Below are positions 1 through 7,255 of a stretch of 12,066 nt of DNA, piece after piece (the stretch's first letter is position 1; every line of letters starts with the position of its first letter). The notes under the pieces were generated by a model. The model did not search any database. It was not told the DNA's origin and saw only the letters and a program-made list of their open reading frames with translations. The position numbers and the translations under genes are program-made. The DNA comes from Microcoleaceae cyanobacterium UBA11344 (GTDB lineage: Bacteria > Cyanobacteriota > Cyanobacteriia > Cyanobacteriales > Microcoleaceae), in assembly GCA_003483675.1 (NCBI GenBank), contig DMYK01000544.1:300-12365 (forward strand). Direction: 5' to 3'.

Positions 1-104
1 CCTTAATTATGTCATTCTGAGCGCTTGCCTTAATTATGTCATTCTGAGCGATCGCCTTAATTATGTCATTCTGAGCGATCGCCTTAATTATGTCATTCTG
101 AGCG
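1..104. repeat. 27-bp tandem repeat, four copies (last partial)
   Basis: Units start at 1, 28, 55 and 82 with an exact 27-bp period. Each begins CCTTAATTATGTCATTCTGA and ends GCGCTTG or GCGATCG. The first unit differs from units two and three at two bases near its end. The last unit runs into GGAGCGAAGAATCTC, an extension of the ATTCTGAGCG motif I have often seen dispersed in cyanobacterial intergenic DNA. Units two and three create HIP1 octamers (GCGATCGC) at their junctions. The array begins at the window edge, so the copy number may be higher. There are no spacers between units, so it is not a CRISPR array. Confidence 0.9.
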
Positions 105-243
105 GAGCGAAGAATCTCATCAAAAATACACAAATTTGTCACAGTGGTAGACTGATCGCGATCACAGACGAAATTTAAAGTTAAGATTAACATCAGATCA
201 GTGACAAACTACCTCTGGATTCTAGTTTTTGATCAACCCAGAT

Positions 244-528
244 ATGAAAAACCTGACTGATGATGCTTGGAAAAATGATTTAGCCGATCGAACATCTGCA
301 ATTTCAGTAATACCAGATCCGGCTGCATGGGTAAATGAACATCATTTTCTTGCCAATTTAGCACATACTCTAGCTCATCTGCAACAGCATTTTTCTGAGA
401 GCAGTTGGGAAACCGGTGACAGTTGTGACTCTGGTGACGGTGAATTGGCGATCGACGCTAAGATTAGAGATATATTGAGAGCTAATTGTAGCGACGACTA
501 CTGGGGATATGTCGAAGGTTTATTGTGA
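244..528 (+). CDS. hypothetical protein, 94 aa
   Basis: An ATG at 244 opens a 94-residue acidic protein ending at TGA 526-528. An in-frame TTG at 229 would add five residues. Neither start has a clear Shine-Dalgarno sequence; I prefer the ATG. The product has no signal peptide or membrane segment. It carries a His-rich stretch (HHFLANLAHTLAHLQQHF, about residues 33-50) followed by a Ser/Asp/Gly-rich linker and a C-terminal segment with DDYWGYVEGLL. I do not recognise the family. The gene converges on galT, with the 552-572 palindrome between them. Codon use looks normal for the region, which favours a real gene. Confidence 0.55.
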   Translation: MKNLTDDAWKNDLADRTSAISVIPDPAAWVNEHHFLANLAHTLAHLQQHFSESSWETGDSCDSGDGELAIDAKIRDILRANCSDDYWGYVEGLL

Positions 529-551
529 TATTGTTGATAGATATTTGGTAG

Positions 552-572
552 GGACACAGCACTGCTGTGTCC
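552..572. repeat. perfect palindrome between convergent genes
   Basis: GGACACAGCA is followed by one C and then TGCTGTGTCC: a perfect 10-bp inverted repeat around a single centre base. It lies 24 bp after the hypothetical gene and 61 bp before the galT stop. Palindromes of this sequence type are, as I recall, dispersed in cyanobacterial genomes. It may act as a bidirectional terminator or transcript stabiliser, but there is no T-run on either side, so a repeat-family member is the safer call. Confidence 0.75.
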
Positions 573-633
573 TGTGTTGCAGACAATTGAGGAATCCTAT
601 CGATCGCAAAATGCGACCTAGTATACTTTCAGT

Positions 634-1650
634 CTATCCCAAATCTTTGCTAGTAGGAATTACGATCGATCGCAAAAACTCAGCACTTTCTTCTGGCAAA
701 GCTGTATTGATAAACATCCCGCTACCCAATTCAAACCCAGCTTGCTTAGAAACTCTGGGAATAATAGCAACATACCAATGAAAATATTTTGTCCCCTGTT
801 CCGTCGTCGGCACAGAGCGGATACTATAGTTGTAATCGGGATTGTTCAATCCATAATAAAGCTTGGCGAGTACAGTTTTTAAAGTATAAGCAAGGTCAGT
901 AATCTCAGGATCGGTAATGTCATCAAATGAAGAAGAATGTCGGCGCGGAAAAATCCAAATGTGAAACGGAGAAAGCGCAGCGAAAGGGATAAAAGCCACA
1001 AAATGTTTACTTTCAAAAATCACTCTTTCACCAGCCGCTAATTCATCTTCCAAAGTACGGCAAAACAAACAGTCTCCCGTATCGTCAAAATATCTGACAG
1101 CTTCATCGATGCGGTTGCGAACTTGGCTGGGTACAACGGGCGTAGCTGCTATTTGGGAGTGAGGGTGTTCGAGAGAAGTGCCGGCACTTTCCCCATGATT
1201 CTTGAAAATGATAATTGTCTCAATGTGGGGATATTTTCTAATTTCTAAATAACGCTCGCGGTATACGAAAAGTATGTTTGCTACATCTTCAATGCTCAAC
1301 AAAGCTGTCGTCAAATCGTGTCGCGGGTGTTCGACAATTACTTCGTGAACTCCCATTCCCGACATCGTGCGGTGAATTCCTGATGATATCCTCATGCGTT
1401 CTGTTGTCGGGGAGAGGGCGGGATATTTGTTGCGGATTGCTCTGACTTTCCAGCCAGTGCGATCGCACAAACGGAAAGTTTCCAAGGTTCCGTCTTCCTC
1501 ATTTCCCACGCAAAACGGGCAATCGGGGCGATGGGGGGGTAATCCTGCTACCAATTGCTTTGGGTTGGCGAATTGGTCAGGTCTTTTGGCGCGATCGGTG
1601 GCGATAATTACCCAATCTCTGGTAATTAGATTTTGTCTAAGTTCAGACAT
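634..1650 (-). CDS. galT: galactose-1-phosphate uridylyltransferase family protein
   Basis: This 338-aa protein belongs to the GalT branch of the HIT superfamily, which transfers a nucleotidyl group between a sugar phosphate and a nucleotide sugar through a uridylylated or adenylylated histidine; it is cytosolic. The N-terminal half has a CPFC zinc-type pair (44-47) and NKYPAL (74-79). HPHSQ (162-166) is the active-site HPHxQ motif with the nucleophilic histidine. The C-terminal half repeats the fold with CLFC (194-197) and HWYVAIIPR (291-299). The length is close to E. coli GalT (about 348). The start ATG at 1650 is preceded by an AAGG-containing stretch (AAAAGGTAAG). Some members of this family are ADP-glucose:phosphate adenylyltransferases rather than galactose enzymes, and no other Leloir gene is nearby, so the exact substrate is open. 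Confidence 0.87.
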   Translation of the reverse strand: MSELRQNLITRDWVIIATDRAKRPDQFANPKQLVAGLPPHRPDCPFCVGNEEDGTLETFRLCDRTGWKVRAIRNKYPALSPTTERMRISSGIHRTMSGMGVHEVIVEHPRHDLTTALLSIEDVANILFVYRERYLEIRKYPHIETIIIFKNHGESAGTSLEHPHSQIAATPVVPSQVRNRIDEAVRYFDDTGDCLFCRTLEDELAAGERVIFESKHFVAFIPFAALSPFHIWIFPRRHSSSFDDITDPEITDLAYTLKTVLAKLYYGLNNPDYNYSIRSVPTTEQGTKYFHWYVAIIPRVSKQAGFELGSGMFINTALPEESAEFLRSIVIPTSKDLG

Positions 1651-2044
1651 TTTCTTACCTTTTGTTTCAGGGTCTAGCAGTTTCTTATTTTAGAGCCAAA
1701 ATTTGTGCTTTGTCATCATCGTTTTGTAAATTTTTTATAAAATTTGATTGATTTCGGGTTGAAAAATTAGAAAATCCGGGCGAATAGAATTCGCTTCTAC
1801 ATAAAAAAATCGCTCTCAAATTTTGCTGTAACATTGAGATTCAATCGGGTGACGCTCTAAATAAGGAAGATTCATGGCATCCAAATTTTGTTAATTTTCA
1901 GGATTATTTACACTATTTTCTATTAATTTAAGATGTTAAAATTAACTAACTCAGTTTGACATTTAAAAAATCACGGAATGAATTCATCGCGCTGTCAGCA
2001 ACCTTCGCCCAATTCAGGATAACATTAGATGCGATCGCTCCTGT
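1651..2044. other. AT-rich intergenic region, no gene seen
   Basis: I see no credible coding sequence here. The part next to 1651 should hold the galT promoter, but no convincing -35/-10 pair stands out. At 1780-1794 there is an inverted repeat, GCGAAT-AGA-ATTCGC, followed by TTCTACATAAA. This resembles a short dispersed element that I recall as common in Microcoleus-type genomes. An isolated HIP1 site lies near 2032. Confidence 0.6.
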
Positions 2045-2251
2045 TTATGCCAATTGTAACTGCACATTTTGCAACTTGCAAATCGCTGTCAACACTTGCG
2101 CCAACAAGAGCGATCGCTCTCGATCAATCAAACTCAACTCCGGTAAAATCTGATAAGTACAATGATTTCCCCTCGTCAGACAAATAAACTGATAGTTACG
2201 CCCTAGATTAGCCGGAGTACCGATGAAAGCAATTAAAGTGATGGCATCGAG
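2045..2251 (-). pseudogene. 3'-terminal remnant of a gene, left copy of a direct repeat
   Basis: Read on the minus strand, an open stretch of about 68 codons ends at TAA (2045-2047). It contains NYQFICLTRGN, QILPELSLIDRERSLLLAQ and ICKLQNVQLQLA. There is no start codon in a plausible place and an in-frame stop lies at 2252-2254, so only a C-terminal end survives. Nearly the same peptide is encoded at 4162-4344, on the other side of the restriction-modification genes. DNA identity between the copies is high over about 160 bp (2045-2207 against 4162-4317), with a small indel in the middle and the same stop position. I do not recognise the parent family. Conservation of the reading frame in both copies indicates minus-strand coding, so the plus-strand ORFs over these blocks are shadows. 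Confidence 0.6.
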
Positions 2252-2299
2252 TTAATTCTGCTTGGTCGGACTATGTGCTGTCTTCATTTAATCATAAAT

Positions 2300-2314
2300 C
2301 ACACTCATAGTGTG
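2300..2314. promoter_or_regulatory. C-box-like operator upstream of the controller gene
   Basis: CACACT-CAT-AGTGTG is a perfect 6-bp inverted repeat around a 3-bp centre. Its core ACTCATAGT closely resembles the ACTTATAGT half-site pair I recall from C-boxes bound by restriction-modification controller proteins. It ends 36 bp before the preferred GTG start of the HTH gene. A GTGT spacer follows, with a weaker second AGAT...GGAGT arrangement at about 2316-2326. A -10-like TATCTT at 2339-2344 would place transcription start at or near GTG 2351, consistent with the leaderless transcripts typical of C genes. The operator role is inferred. Confidence 0.45.
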
Positions 2315-2350
2315 TAGATTTTGGAGTGCAGTTACCGATATCTTGCTTAT

Positions 2351-2572
2351 GTGGCAAAAAATCCAGACCTAAAAAAATTTGGAGAGCAAGTTCGCAGGCT
2401 AAGGACATCAAAGGGCTTTTCCCAAGAAAAGTTAGCAGAACTAGCCGGACTACACCGCAACTACATTGGTGGTATTGAGCGGGGTGAAAGAAACATAGCC
2501 CTATTAAACATTTTGCGGTTAGCAAAAGCTCTAGGAGTATCGCCCAGCGAACTATTGCAGGAAATAGAGTAA
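2351..2572 (+). CDS. XRE-family HTH regulator, restriction-modification controller (C protein)
   Basis: A small cytosolic DNA-binding protein of 73 aa from GTG 2351, or 83 aa from TTG 2321. Almost the whole product is one XRE helix-turn-helix: FGEQVRRLRTSKGFSQ leads into the HTH core LAELAGLHRNYIGGIERGER, then LLNILRLAKALGVSPSELL. GLHRNYIGGIERGERN is characteristic of controller proteins of type II restriction-modification systems, which bind their own C-box, activate their own gene and the downstream endonuclease gene, and repress at high dose. I prefer GTG 2351 because VAKNPDLKKF fits the usual short N-terminus. Neither start has a Shine-Dalgarno, which agrees with leaderless transcription. 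The stop TAA is immediately followed by the ATG of the endonuclease gene, so the two form one operon. The candidate operator is at 2300-2314. Confidence 0.82.
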   Translation: MAKNPDLKKFGEQVRRLRTSKGFSQEKLAELAGLHRNYIGGIERGERNIALLNILRLAKALGVSPSELLQEIE

Positions 2573-3178
2573 ATGCAATCACCTTATACGGGGCTTCCTG
2601 TCCAGGATTGGCAAGAGAAGACACTAGAACTCATAGATCTACACCCACTAGATCCACAAGAAATTTATGACGTGGTTATTCAAGTTTGGAGTGAAATTTT
2701 TCAATCCAGCATAACCAGCAGAGGCTACAGAATAGGAGTAAATTTATTCCCAACTCCCCAAATTATGGGATTTTTTTTACATGAACTAATCCCCTTAGAA
2801 TTCGCCAGCAAATACCCCGGAATTTGGCGGCGCGATCGCAGCGCCATCGAAAAAGATATTGTTCACATCCCGAACAATGACTTCTCAATTGAAATTAAAA
2901 CTTCTTCAAGTAGTCGTAACACTTACGGCAATCGCAGTTATGCTCAACAAAGCGCCACAGGAGCAAAACCGAAGAAAGACAAGTCCGGCTATTACCTTGT
3001 AGTTAATTTCCAGAAATTCAATCCCAAAATGGAAGGCGTACAAACTCTAAATATTAATTTAGTTAGATTTGGATGGATAGATCGAGAAGATTGGCAAGGG
3101 CAAACAGCAGCCACTGGTCAGCAAGCTAAATTAAGCCCTGATGTAGAACGATATAAGTTGCTGCAATTGCCTATTTAG
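2573..3178 (+). CDS. type II restriction endonuclease, ScaI-like family
   Basis: This 201-aa protein matches, from memory, the RE_ScaI family, whose prototype cuts AGTACT. Recognisable segments are SPYTGLPVQDWQEKT at the N-terminus, PTPQIMGFFLHELIPLE (60-76), the catalytic region KDIVHIPNNDFSIEIKTSS (94-112), GNRSYAQ (119-125) and KSGYYLVVNFQKF (137-149). D95 with E107 and K109 (EIK) gives a PD-(D/E)XK nuclease core; E71 may also contribute. The length is near that of known ScaI-type enzymes and the frame is intact. It starts directly after the controller stop; a GGAAATAGAG stretch overlapping the controller end can serve as ribosome binding site. It converges with the methyltransferase, leaving a 15-bp gap. 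Specificity AGTACT is inferred from family only. Confidence 0.85.
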   Translation: MQSPYTGLPVQDWQEKTLELIDLHPLDPQEIYDVVIQVWSEIFQSSITSRGYRIGVNLFPTPQIMGFFLHELIPLEFASKYPGIWRRDRSAIEKDIVHIPNNDFSIEIKTSSSSRNTYGNRSYAQQSATGAKPKKDKSGYYLVVNFQKFNPKMEGVQTLNINLVRFGWIDREDWQGQTAATGQQAKLSPDVERYKLLQLPI

Positions 3179-3193
3179 CAAAATTTACCCTCT

Positions 3194-4042
3194 TTAAAAT
3201 AAAGATAATTGAGCTTCACTAATCTGCTTTTGTCTGAGAAAATCATCAATTCGGTTGGCAGCTAAATCACAGTATTCCTGACAAATCTCAAATCCGATAA
3301 TAGTGCGCTGCAAATCTAAAGCAACAACCGCTGTAGTTCCTGAACCCAGAAAAGGGTCTAAAATGATTTCATTTGGATTGGATGAAGCTTTGATTATTCG
3401 CTGTATGACAGCACTTGGAAATTGAGCTGGGTGAGATGTTCGCTCTTTTGATGCTCTATTTTTACCAGAAGTTACTTTGGGGAATTCCCAAACATCAGTC
3501 GGATTTTTGCCTTGGGGATTGACTTTAATTTTGCCATGCTTTTTTTGATGAGGATACTTTACATTTGGATCGCGCACATCATCTAGGTTAAAGGTATAGT
3601 CTTTATGGTTTTTAACATACCAAAGGAACTTTTCATTGCGCGGTGAAAAGAACTTACTACCAGCAACCCCAGCGCCATAGTGCCAGATAACTTCTTGGAT
3701 CAGGTAAAAAGGAATTTTGTCCCAAAGTAGATAGGGAATCGGGATAGCTTTAGCTTGATTGGGAATTGATAGATACCCCAAGTTGATCCAGAAAGCGCCG
3801 TTAGGAAGGATGAGCCGATAATTTTCACTTATCCAGCTTTCACACCAGTTTAAATATTTATCAAGTGGTAGTGTTTTTTCGTATTCTTTGCCAATGTTAT
3901 AGGGGGGACTGGTGACTGTGAGATTGACGCATTCATCAGGGAGCTTTGACATTGCTTCTAAGCAGTCCATCTGATAAATGAGGCAGTTAGGCGCTTGGAA
4001 GTACGGTTTGCCTAAAAAATTTACTATGTCAGTTAAAAGCAT
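3194..4042 (-). CDS. site-specific DNA methyltransferase, beta class (partner of the ScaI-like endonuclease)
   Basis: This 282-aa SAM-dependent DNA methyltransferase has TSPPYN (44-49, catalytic motif IV) in the N-terminal part and DPFLGSGTT (229-237, SAM-binding motif I) followed by GFE (250-252) near the C-terminus. That order defines the beta class of amino-methyltransferases. HPAQFP (204-209) is the usual motif just before the SAM region. SPPY occurs in many N4-cytosine enzymes but also some N6-adenine ones, so the modified base is not settled. The gene is complete and faces the endonuclease gene tail to tail, a common restriction-modification arrangement allowing separate timing. The ATG at 4042 has no obvious Shine-Dalgarno. 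No HIP1 octamer occurs in this gene, a mild sign of acquisition. Confidence 0.9.
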   Translation of the reverse strand: MLLTDIVNFLGKPYFQAPNCLIYQMDCLEAMSKLPDECVNLTVTSPPYNIGKEYEKTLPLDKYLNWCESWISENYRLILPNGAFWINLGYLSIPNQAKAIPIPYLLWDKIPFYLIQEVIWHYGAGVAGSKFFSPRNEKFLWYVKNHKDYTFNLDDVRDPNVKYPHQKKHGKIKVNPQGKNPTDVWEFPKVTSGKNRASKERTSHPAQFPSAVIQRIIKASSNPNEIILDPFLGSGTTAVVALDLQRTIIGFEICQEYCDLAANRIDDFLRQKQISEAQLSLF

Positions 4043-4161
4043 GATACAATTGATGGTGGTATAAATCTATATTGGCACGAATTTGCCGTTTTTGGCGATC
4101 GACTCAGGAAGTAATTAAATCATGTATATTTCCTTAGTTCGTCTTCCTGAATTCCCAACCA

Positions 4162-4344
4162 TCATGCCAATTGTAACTGCACATTCTGCAACTTGCAAAT
4201 CGCTTTCCATAATTGCGCCAACAAGAGCGATCGCTCCCTATCAATCAAACTCAACTCCGGTAAAATCTGATTGCAGGGATTACCCCTCGTCAGACAAACA
4301 AACTGATAGTTACGCCCCTTCGTCCTCAATCCCCAAACAGACGA
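4162..4344 (-). pseudogene. 3'-terminal remnant of a gene, right copy of the direct repeat
   Basis: The minus-strand reading contains GRNYQFVCLTRGN, QILPELSLIDRERSLLLAQ and ICKLQNVQLQLA and ends at TGA 4162-4164, the same position as the stop of the left copy. Its upstream side reads VWGLRTK and meets an in-frame stop at 4345-4347, so it differs from the left copy beyond the shared block. About 160 bp (4162-4317) align with 2045-2207. This is a second decayed paralogue or a duplicate produced when the restriction-modification cassette arrived. The family is not recognised. Confidence 0.58.
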
Positions 4345-4381
4345 TTACTGCTGAAAACTGTTATCAGCAGTAAAAGTAATC

Positions 4382-4549
4382 GTGCTGATTCCCGAAGTAA
4401 CAGAAAGTAATGAAACTGAACAATCTAAAAAAACAATTATAGCATACTTTCCTCAAACTTTGCATAAAGCAATAACTGGCAAAACAATTCCTGCCACTCA
4501 AATCTGGGAGGTAATTGATCATGTGTTAACAGCCATTAAAACCTGTTGA
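4382..4549 (+). pseudogene. short open fragment, possible gene remnant
   Basis: From GTG 4382 to TGA 4547-4549 the plus strand encodes 55 residues, including VLIPEVTESNETEQ, TIIAYFPQTLHKAITGKTI and IWEVIDHVLTAIKTC. The frame stays open upstream to a stop at 4352-4354, so no longer product is possible. Amino-acid composition looks like real protein rather than noise, but there is no ribosome binding site and I recognise no family. The best reading is the tail of a broken gene. Confidence is low. Confidence 0.3.
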
Positions 4550-4574
4550 TATCAGAATTATTCCTCTCTCTCTT

Positions 4575-4600
4575 CCTCTGCGCTCTCTGCGCTCTCTGCG
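4575..4600. repeat. 9-bp tandem repeat (CTCTCTGCG type)
   Basis: CTCTGCG, CTCTCTGCG and CTCTCTGCG run head to tail and are followed by GTTAAAAAAA. I recall CTCTGCG...CTCTGCGGTT strings as very common dispersed elements in cyanobacterial intergenic DNA. No function can be read from the sequence. Most of the stretch from 4550 to 4694 is repeat-like. Confidence 0.7.
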
Positions 4601-4633
4601 GTTAAAAAAAACCAAAAAAAATGTAAACAATAT

Positions 4634-4656
4634 CAATCCCCAAACAGACGATTACT
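4634..4656 (+). repeat. second copy of a 23-bp exact direct repeat (first copy 4327-4349)
   Basis: The 23 bases beginning CAATCCCCAAACAGACGATT occur identically at 4327-4349 and 4634-4656, 307 bp apart. The first copy overlaps the upstream end of the right-hand gene remnant; the second lies just ahead of the DUF433 promoter. An exact repeat of this length suggests a duplication or an insertion between the copies. Confidence 0.8.
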
Positions 4657-4658
4657 TA

Positions 4659-4667
4659 TGATATAAT
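4659..4667 (+). promoter_or_regulatory. extended -10 promoter for the DUF433 gene
   Basis: TGATATAAT at 4659-4667 is a perfect extended -10 (TGnTATAAT). It lies 27 bp upstream of the ATG at 4695, giving a short leader of about 20 nt. No good -35 hexamer is present, which an extended -10 can tolerate. The promoter assignment is inference. Confidence 0.5.
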
Positions 4668-4694
4668 CTTACCAGATATCACCCCCAACCAGCC

Positions 4695-5042
4695 ATGCAA
4701 GTTGAAGACCACTTCAACTTCCTAAGACCTGACGATATTCGGCTCCAAGGTTCCCGCATTGGCATCGAAACCATTCTTTATGAATACCTGTTTCGCGCTC
4801 GAACTCCCGAAGAAATCGCTAACTATACATCGCTCACCCTGGAACAGGTTTATGCAACCATTTTGTATTACCTGCACAACAAAGAAGCAGTCGGTCAGTA
4901 CATAACCGAAGGGCTGGAATGGGGCGAAAAAATGCGAGAAGAACAACGTCGCAATCCTTCGACCGTGCATAAAAAAATCCGCAAACTGAGAGCAGAAAGA
5001 GATGCAAGGAGAAAAGCTGATGCCAATCCAGTATCTCTTTGA
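4695..5042 (+). CDS. DUF433 domain protein (antitoxin-like), solitary
   Basis: A 115-aa protein. Residues 15-70 match the DUF433 pattern: IRLQGSRIGIETILYEYL, then RTPEEIANYTSLTLEQVYATILYYLHNKEAVGQYI. DUF433 is a small HTH-type DNA-binding domain found in VapB-type antitoxins that normally pair with a PIN-like (Mut7-C/DUF5615) toxin encoded just downstream. The C-terminal tail from about 75 is highly charged (Lys/Arg/Glu) and probably helical. Here no toxin ORF follows: the next 141 bp are non-coding and then acs begins. The protein may therefore be a stand-alone regulator or an orphaned antitoxin. The ATG at 4695 has no Shine-Dalgarno but sits just below an extended -10. Confidence 0.8.
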   Translation: MQVEDHFNFLRPDDIRLQGSRIGIETILYEYLFRARTPEEIANYTSLTLEQVYATILYYLHNKEAVGQYITEGLEWGEKMREEQRRNPSTVHKKIRKLRAERDARRKADANPVSL

Positions 5043-5183
5043 TGAAAATTCGGTAATAGGTAATAGGTAATCGATCGCAACATTTACACAAGTATTCAAA
5101 GTCTTAATGAAAATAAACATAATTTTGCCCCAACTTATGCAAACAATAGTTAAAAAGACTAACCGAAGTTAAAGTTAAAAACG

Positions 5184-7154
5184 ATGTCACAAGATACCAT
5201 CGAATCAATACTGCAAGAAAAACGCCTATTCCAGCCGCCCGCTGAATTCTCCCAAAAAGCTCACATCAAAAGCCTAGAAGAGTACCAAGCCCTCTACGAC
5301 AAAGCCAAAGCTGACCCCGAAGCATTCTGGGCCAAACTCGCCGATCGAGAATTGGACTGGTTCCAAAAATGGGATACCGTACTCGACTGGCAGCCACCTT
5401 TTGCCAAATGGTTTGTCAACGGTAAAATTAACATTTCTTACAATTGTCTCGATCGCCATTTAACAACTTGGCGAAAAAATAAAGCCGCCCTCATTTGGGA
5501 AGGCGAACCCGGAGACTCGCGCACTCTCACCTACGCGCAACTCCACCGCGAAGTCTGTCAAATGGCGAATGTGATCAAACAGTTGGGAGTCCAAAAGGGC
5601 GATCGCGTCGGTATCTATATGCCGATGATACCCGAAGCTGCGATCGCCATGCTAGCCTGCGCCAGAATCGGTGCCGTACACAGCGTTGTGTTTGGCGGAT
5701 TTAGTGCCGAAGCTTTGCACGATCGCCTCAACGACGGCAAAGCAAAACTCCTGATCACCGCTGATGGTGGCTTCCGCAAAGATACCGCCGTCGGCCTCAA
5801 AACACAAGTAGACAAAGCATTAGCAAATAATGCCGTACCAACAGTTGCAAACGTCCTCGTAGTTGAGCGCACCAAACAGAAAATTCACATGGAACCGGGG
5901 CGCGATCATTGGTGGCACGATTTGCAAAAAGGTGTATCGGCAAATTGTCCAGCCGAACCGATGGATAGCGAAGATATGCTATTCATTCTTTACACTTCTG
6001 GAAGTACCGGAAAACCGAAAGGTGTCGTCCATACAACCGGTGGTTATAACCTTTATACCCACATGACAACCAAATGGATATTCGACCTCCAAGATACCGA
6101 TGTTTACTGGTGTACTGCTGATGTTGGCTGGATTACTGGACACAGTTATATTGTCTACGGGCCGCTGTCCAACGGTGCGACAACTTTAATGTATGAAGGT
6201 GCTCCTCGCAATTCTAATCCAGGCTGTTTTTGGGATGTAATTGAAAAATACGGTGTCACCGTTTTCTATACTGCACCCACCGCAATCAGAACTTTCATGA
6301 AAATGGGAGAACACTTCCCGAAAGCCAGAGATTTGTCATCTTTGCGGTTGTTAGGAACTGTCGGCGAACCGATTAATCCTGAAGCTTGGATGTGGTATTA
6401 CCGAATAATTGGCAACTCGAATTGTCCGATCGTCGATACTTGGTGGCAAACAGAAACTGGCGGAATTATGATTACCGCTTTACCCGGTGCAATTCCTACA
6501 AAACCCGGTTCTGCAACCCTTCCTTTCCCCGGAATTGTTGTCGATGTCGTTGACCAAGACGGGGAACCGGTAACTAATGAAAGTGGCGGTTATTTAGTTG
6601 TGAAACATCCTTGGCCGGGAATGATGCGGACGCTTTACAATGATCCCGAACGCTTCCGTCGCACCTATTGGGAATATTTGCGGCCAAAAAATGGCGAATT
6701 TGTGTACTTTGCAGGGGACGGCGCGCACAAGGATAAAGACGGTTATTTCTGGGTAATGGGTCGCGTTGACGATGTAATTAATGTGGCCGGACATCGACTC
6801 GGTACGATGGAAGTTGAATCAGCTTTGGTATCTCATCCAGCGGTGGCGGAAGCTGCTGTTGTGGGGAAACCGGATGAGATTAAGGGTGAGGAAATTGTGG
6901 CTTTTGTCACGCTGGAAAATACGCAGCAACCTAGCGATGAATTGGCTAAGGAATTGAAGCAGCACGTTGTTAAGGAAATTGGGGCGATCGCCCGTCCGGG
7001 AGAGATTCGATTTACTGAGGCTTTACCGAAGACTCGCAGCGGGAAGATTATGCGGCGTTTGCTGCGTTCTTTAGCGGCGGGACAAGAGGTAACAGGGGAT
7101 ACTTCGACTTTGGAAGATCGGGCGGTTTTGGATAAGTTGCGAGGGGGTGCGTAG
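5184..7154 (+). CDS. acs: acetyl-CoA synthetase (acetate--CoA ligase, AMP-forming)
   Basis: This 656-aa enzyme activates acetate with ATP to acetyl-AMP and then makes acetyl-CoA; it is cytosolic and of full family length (about 650). Adenylate-forming enzyme motifs appear in order: [11 protein letters not shown] (270-280, phosphate-binding loop), [10 protein letters not shown] (418-427, with the tryptophan of the acetate pocket), [20 protein letters not shown] (508-527, ATP ribose Asp and hinge), [10 protein letters not shown] (529-538) and [11 protein letters not shown] (615-625). K621 is the catalytic lysine that is reversibly acetylated in homologues. The N-terminal [20 protein letters not shown] block is typical of Acs. 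The ATG at 5184 fits the family start; the Shine-Dalgarno is weak. It appears monocistronic, since hairpins follow directly. The last codons and 3' flank are duplicated at 8352-8416, after the protease gene. Confidence 0.97.
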   Translation: MSQDTIESILQEKRLFQPPAEFSQKAHIKSLEEYQALYDKAKADPEAFWAKLADRELDWFQKWDTVLDWQPPFAKWFVNGKINISYNCLDRHLTTWRKNKAALIWEGEPGDSRTLTYAQLHREVCQMANVIKQLGVQKGDRVGIYMPMIPEAAIAMLACARIGAVHSVVFGGFSAEALHDRLNDGKAKLLITADGGFRKDTAVGLKTQVDKALANNAVPTVANVLVVERTKQKIHMEPGRDHWWHDLQKGVSANCPAEPMDSEDMLFILYTSGSTGKPKGVVHTTGGYNLYTHMTTKWIFDLQDTDVYWCTADVGWITGHSYIVYGPLSNGATTLMYEGAPRNSNPGCFWDVIEKYGVTVFYTAPTAIRTFMKMGEHFPKARDLSSLRLLGTVGEPINPEAWMWYYRIIGNSNCPIVDTWWQTETGGIMITALPGAIPTKPGSATLPFPGIVVDVVDQDGEPVTNESGGYLVVKHPWPGMMRTLYNDPERFRRTYWEYLRPKNGEFVYFAGDGAHKDKDGYFWVMGRVDDVINVAGHRLGTMEVESALVSHPAVAEAAVVGKPDEIKGEEIVAFVTLENTQQPSDELAKELKQHVVKEIGAIARPGEIRFTEALPKTRSGKIMRRLLRSLAAGQEVTGDTSTLEDRAVLDKLRGGA

Positions 7155-7185
7155 GGGTATTTTTTAACCCGGAGATCCCCCCTAG

Positions 7186-7228
7186 CCCCCCTTAATAAGG
7201 GGGGGACAAGATCGTTCTTGCGTCCCCC
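7186..7228. terminator. nested GC-rich palindromes after acs
   Basis: CCCCCCTTA-A-TAAGGGGGG (7186-7204) is a perfect 9-bp inverted repeat with one centre base. It overlaps a second hairpin: GGGGGAC (7201-7207) with GTCCCCC (7222-7228), enclosing CAAGA-TCGT-TCTTG (7207-7220). A third small stem, CCCCTT-CTT-AAGGGG, follows at about 7225-7239. The structure probably ends or protects the acs transcript. It lacks a T-run immediately after the stem, and the C/G-rich core resembles dispersed cyanobacterial repeats, so it may be a repeat family recruited as a terminator. Confidence 0.6.
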
Positions 7229-7255
7229 TTCTTAAGGGGAGAGAATGAGCAGTAG

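Noticed and set aside
1..104. Possible CRISPR array from regular repeats
   Set aside because: Units are contiguous with no spacers between them.
509..781. 90-aa plus-strand ORF
   Set aside because: Runs across the palindrome and antisense into the galT 3' end; no protein-like conservation.
1956..2153. 65-aa plus-strand ORF, and its counterpart at 4122-4373
   Set aside because: Both lie over the direct-repeat block, but the minus-strand frame is the one conserved between copies and shares the stop position; the plus-strand readings diverge.
2292..2624. 110-aa minus-strand ORF
   Set aside because: Antisense to the well-supported controller gene.
4722..5120. Minus-strand ORFs over the DUF433 gene, considered as the missing toxin
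   Set aside because: They are antisense shadows without PIN-type acidic motifs.
5495..6066. Several ORFs on both strands inside acs
   Set aside because: Shadow frames of a strongly supported gene.
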